A DNA stretch of 64,000 bases. Origin: Hymenobacter monticola. GTDB lineage: Bacteria > Bacteroidota > Bacteroidia > Cytophagales > Hymenobacteraceae. A program made the translations under genes and the position numbers. The stretch lies in NCBI RefSeq assembly GCF_022811645.1, contig NZ_CP094534.1:2914001-2978000 (forward strand). Direction: 5' to 3'. Below the pieces are notes generated by a model that worked only from the letters and a program-made list of their open reading frames with translations, was not told the DNA's origin and did no database searches. Positions 63,469-64,000 of the stretch are shown in pieces. Position 1 is the first letter of the stretch, and the number at the start of each line of letters is the position of its first letter.

Positions 63469-64000
63469 TCATCACCACCCTGCCCTTTACTGCGCTCGGC
63501 ATCCAGGAAATAAGCGCCCCGGATAACCAAACGAGTGGTATCGGGCAGCTTATCCAGCAAACTCACGGCTACCTGGCCCTGGTCGGTGGCGCCAGGGCGG
63601 AGGCTGAAGCGGCGGAAGGTGCTGCCACTGGCATCGGATTTTACCTGATAATAGCCGTAGCTGACTTCGCCGCCGGGCACGAGGGCATCTTCGGGGAGGG
63701 TGCGCTGCGGGGTGCGGCCGGTGAGGATACGGGCACTGACGTATTGGCCGGGCAGCAGGGTGGCGGTGGCGGCCGCGTCGGGGCCGGTGTCGTGCAGGTG
63801 GGCGTGCACGGGCACGGTGCGGCCGTCGTCATCGAAGGCTTTGCCGACCAAGAAAACGGTAGCGGCCAGGGGCCGGGCACTGGCGCCCTGCGACGGCACG
63901 CGGAATAGGACGTCCTGGCCCTCCTTCACCTTGGTGATGTCGCGCTCGAATACTTTCAGCTCCAGGTGCAGGTCGGAGCGGTCGACCAGCTCAATCAGCA
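63465..64000 (-). CDS. HlyD/RND efflux periplasmic adaptor (partial)
   Basis: This is the C-terminal part (at least 178 residues) of a membrane-fusion protein; the N-terminus lies beyond the right edge. The sequence LIELVDRSDLHLELKVFERD, KVKEGQDVLFRVPSQ and LLPGQYVSARILTG matches the beta-barrel and membrane-proximal domains of HlyD/RND adaptors, which connect inner-membrane pumps with outer-membrane channels. The end is KGQGGDE. The next upstream genes of the pump are outside the window. Confidence 0.85.
   Translation of the reverse strand, partial: LIELVDRSDLHLELKVFERDITKVKEGQDVLFRVPSQGASARPLAATVFLVGKAFDDDGRTVPVHAHLHDTGPDAAATATLLPGQYVSARILTGRTPQRTLPEDALVPGGEVSYGYYQVKSDASGSTFRRFSLRPGATDQGQVAVSLLDKLPDTTRLVIRGAYFLDAERSKGQGGDE

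Overview
The window is a GC-rich chromosome segment of a Bacteroidota bacterium, most likely a Hymenobacter-like member of the Cytophagales. The evidence is the phylum-type -7 promoter boxes (TAnnTTTG), the gene order bamD-rpoZ-coaBC-porD-recN, a PorD (DUF4835) type IX secretion protein, a DAHP synthase/chorismate mutase fusion, a Bacteroidota-type MutL, many lipoproteins with LxxC lipoboxes, and dispersed long inverted repeats between genes. I see no rRNA, tRNA, CRISPR array, prophage or insertion-sequence transposase. About 61 genes are supported, two of them cut by the window edges.

Layout. 1-2450: a GH3 N-acetylglucosaminidase/serine hydrolase fusion (C-terminus outside the window). 2805-9569: mutL, two rhomboid proteases, a TPR protein, a membrane XRE regulator and a two-lobed aspartyl-protease-like protein. 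9586-12718 (minus): macro-domain protein, malate dehydrogenase, tilS. 12935-20302 (plus): the envelope/core operon region with an OstA/LptA-like protein, bamD, rpoZ, coaC and coaB as separate genes, porD and recN. 20368-23877: a membrane protein, fabI and two tandem pectinesterases. 24100-26037 (minus): two dehydrogenases.

26057-31733 is an accessory islet. It holds a barstar-like inhibitor, a PIN toxin with a small partner, a truncated MmcQ/YjbR remnant, an AT-rich lipoprotein gene, an ABC exporter, an unknown small protein, and two arrays of 21-bp tandem repeats. 31733-42635 is mixed metabolism and stress: an orphan molybdenum hydroxylase subunit, a methyltransferase, an M28 peptidase, dienelactone hydrolase, cupin, FemAB-like transferase, a Kazal lipoprotein and YtxH proteins. 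43011-51375 (minus): lysS, a 362-residue unknown, a tail-specific protease, a general-stress-like glycine-zipper protein and proline dehydrogenase. 51522-56031 holds three shikimate genes (DAHP synthase/chorismate mutase, aroB, aroA). 56015-64000 (minus): a metal/corrinoid-binding protein, M42 peptidase, acyl-CoA carboxylase beta, clpC, a WbqC-like protein and an efflux adaptor (N-terminus outside the window).

The most interesting structure is not a single gene. First, a family of about 45-230 bp inverted repeats sits against stop and start codons, and one copy lies exactly where the normally fused CoaBC enzyme has its inter-domain linker, so coaC and coaB are separate here. Second, two arrays of exact 21-bp period share one degenerate heptad code although they lie 4.5 kb apart on opposite strands; one starts just past the barstar stop codon, in the same frame. 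Third, several genes carry a -7 promoter box only 3-9 nt before the start codon, implying leaderless or nearly leaderless mRNAs.
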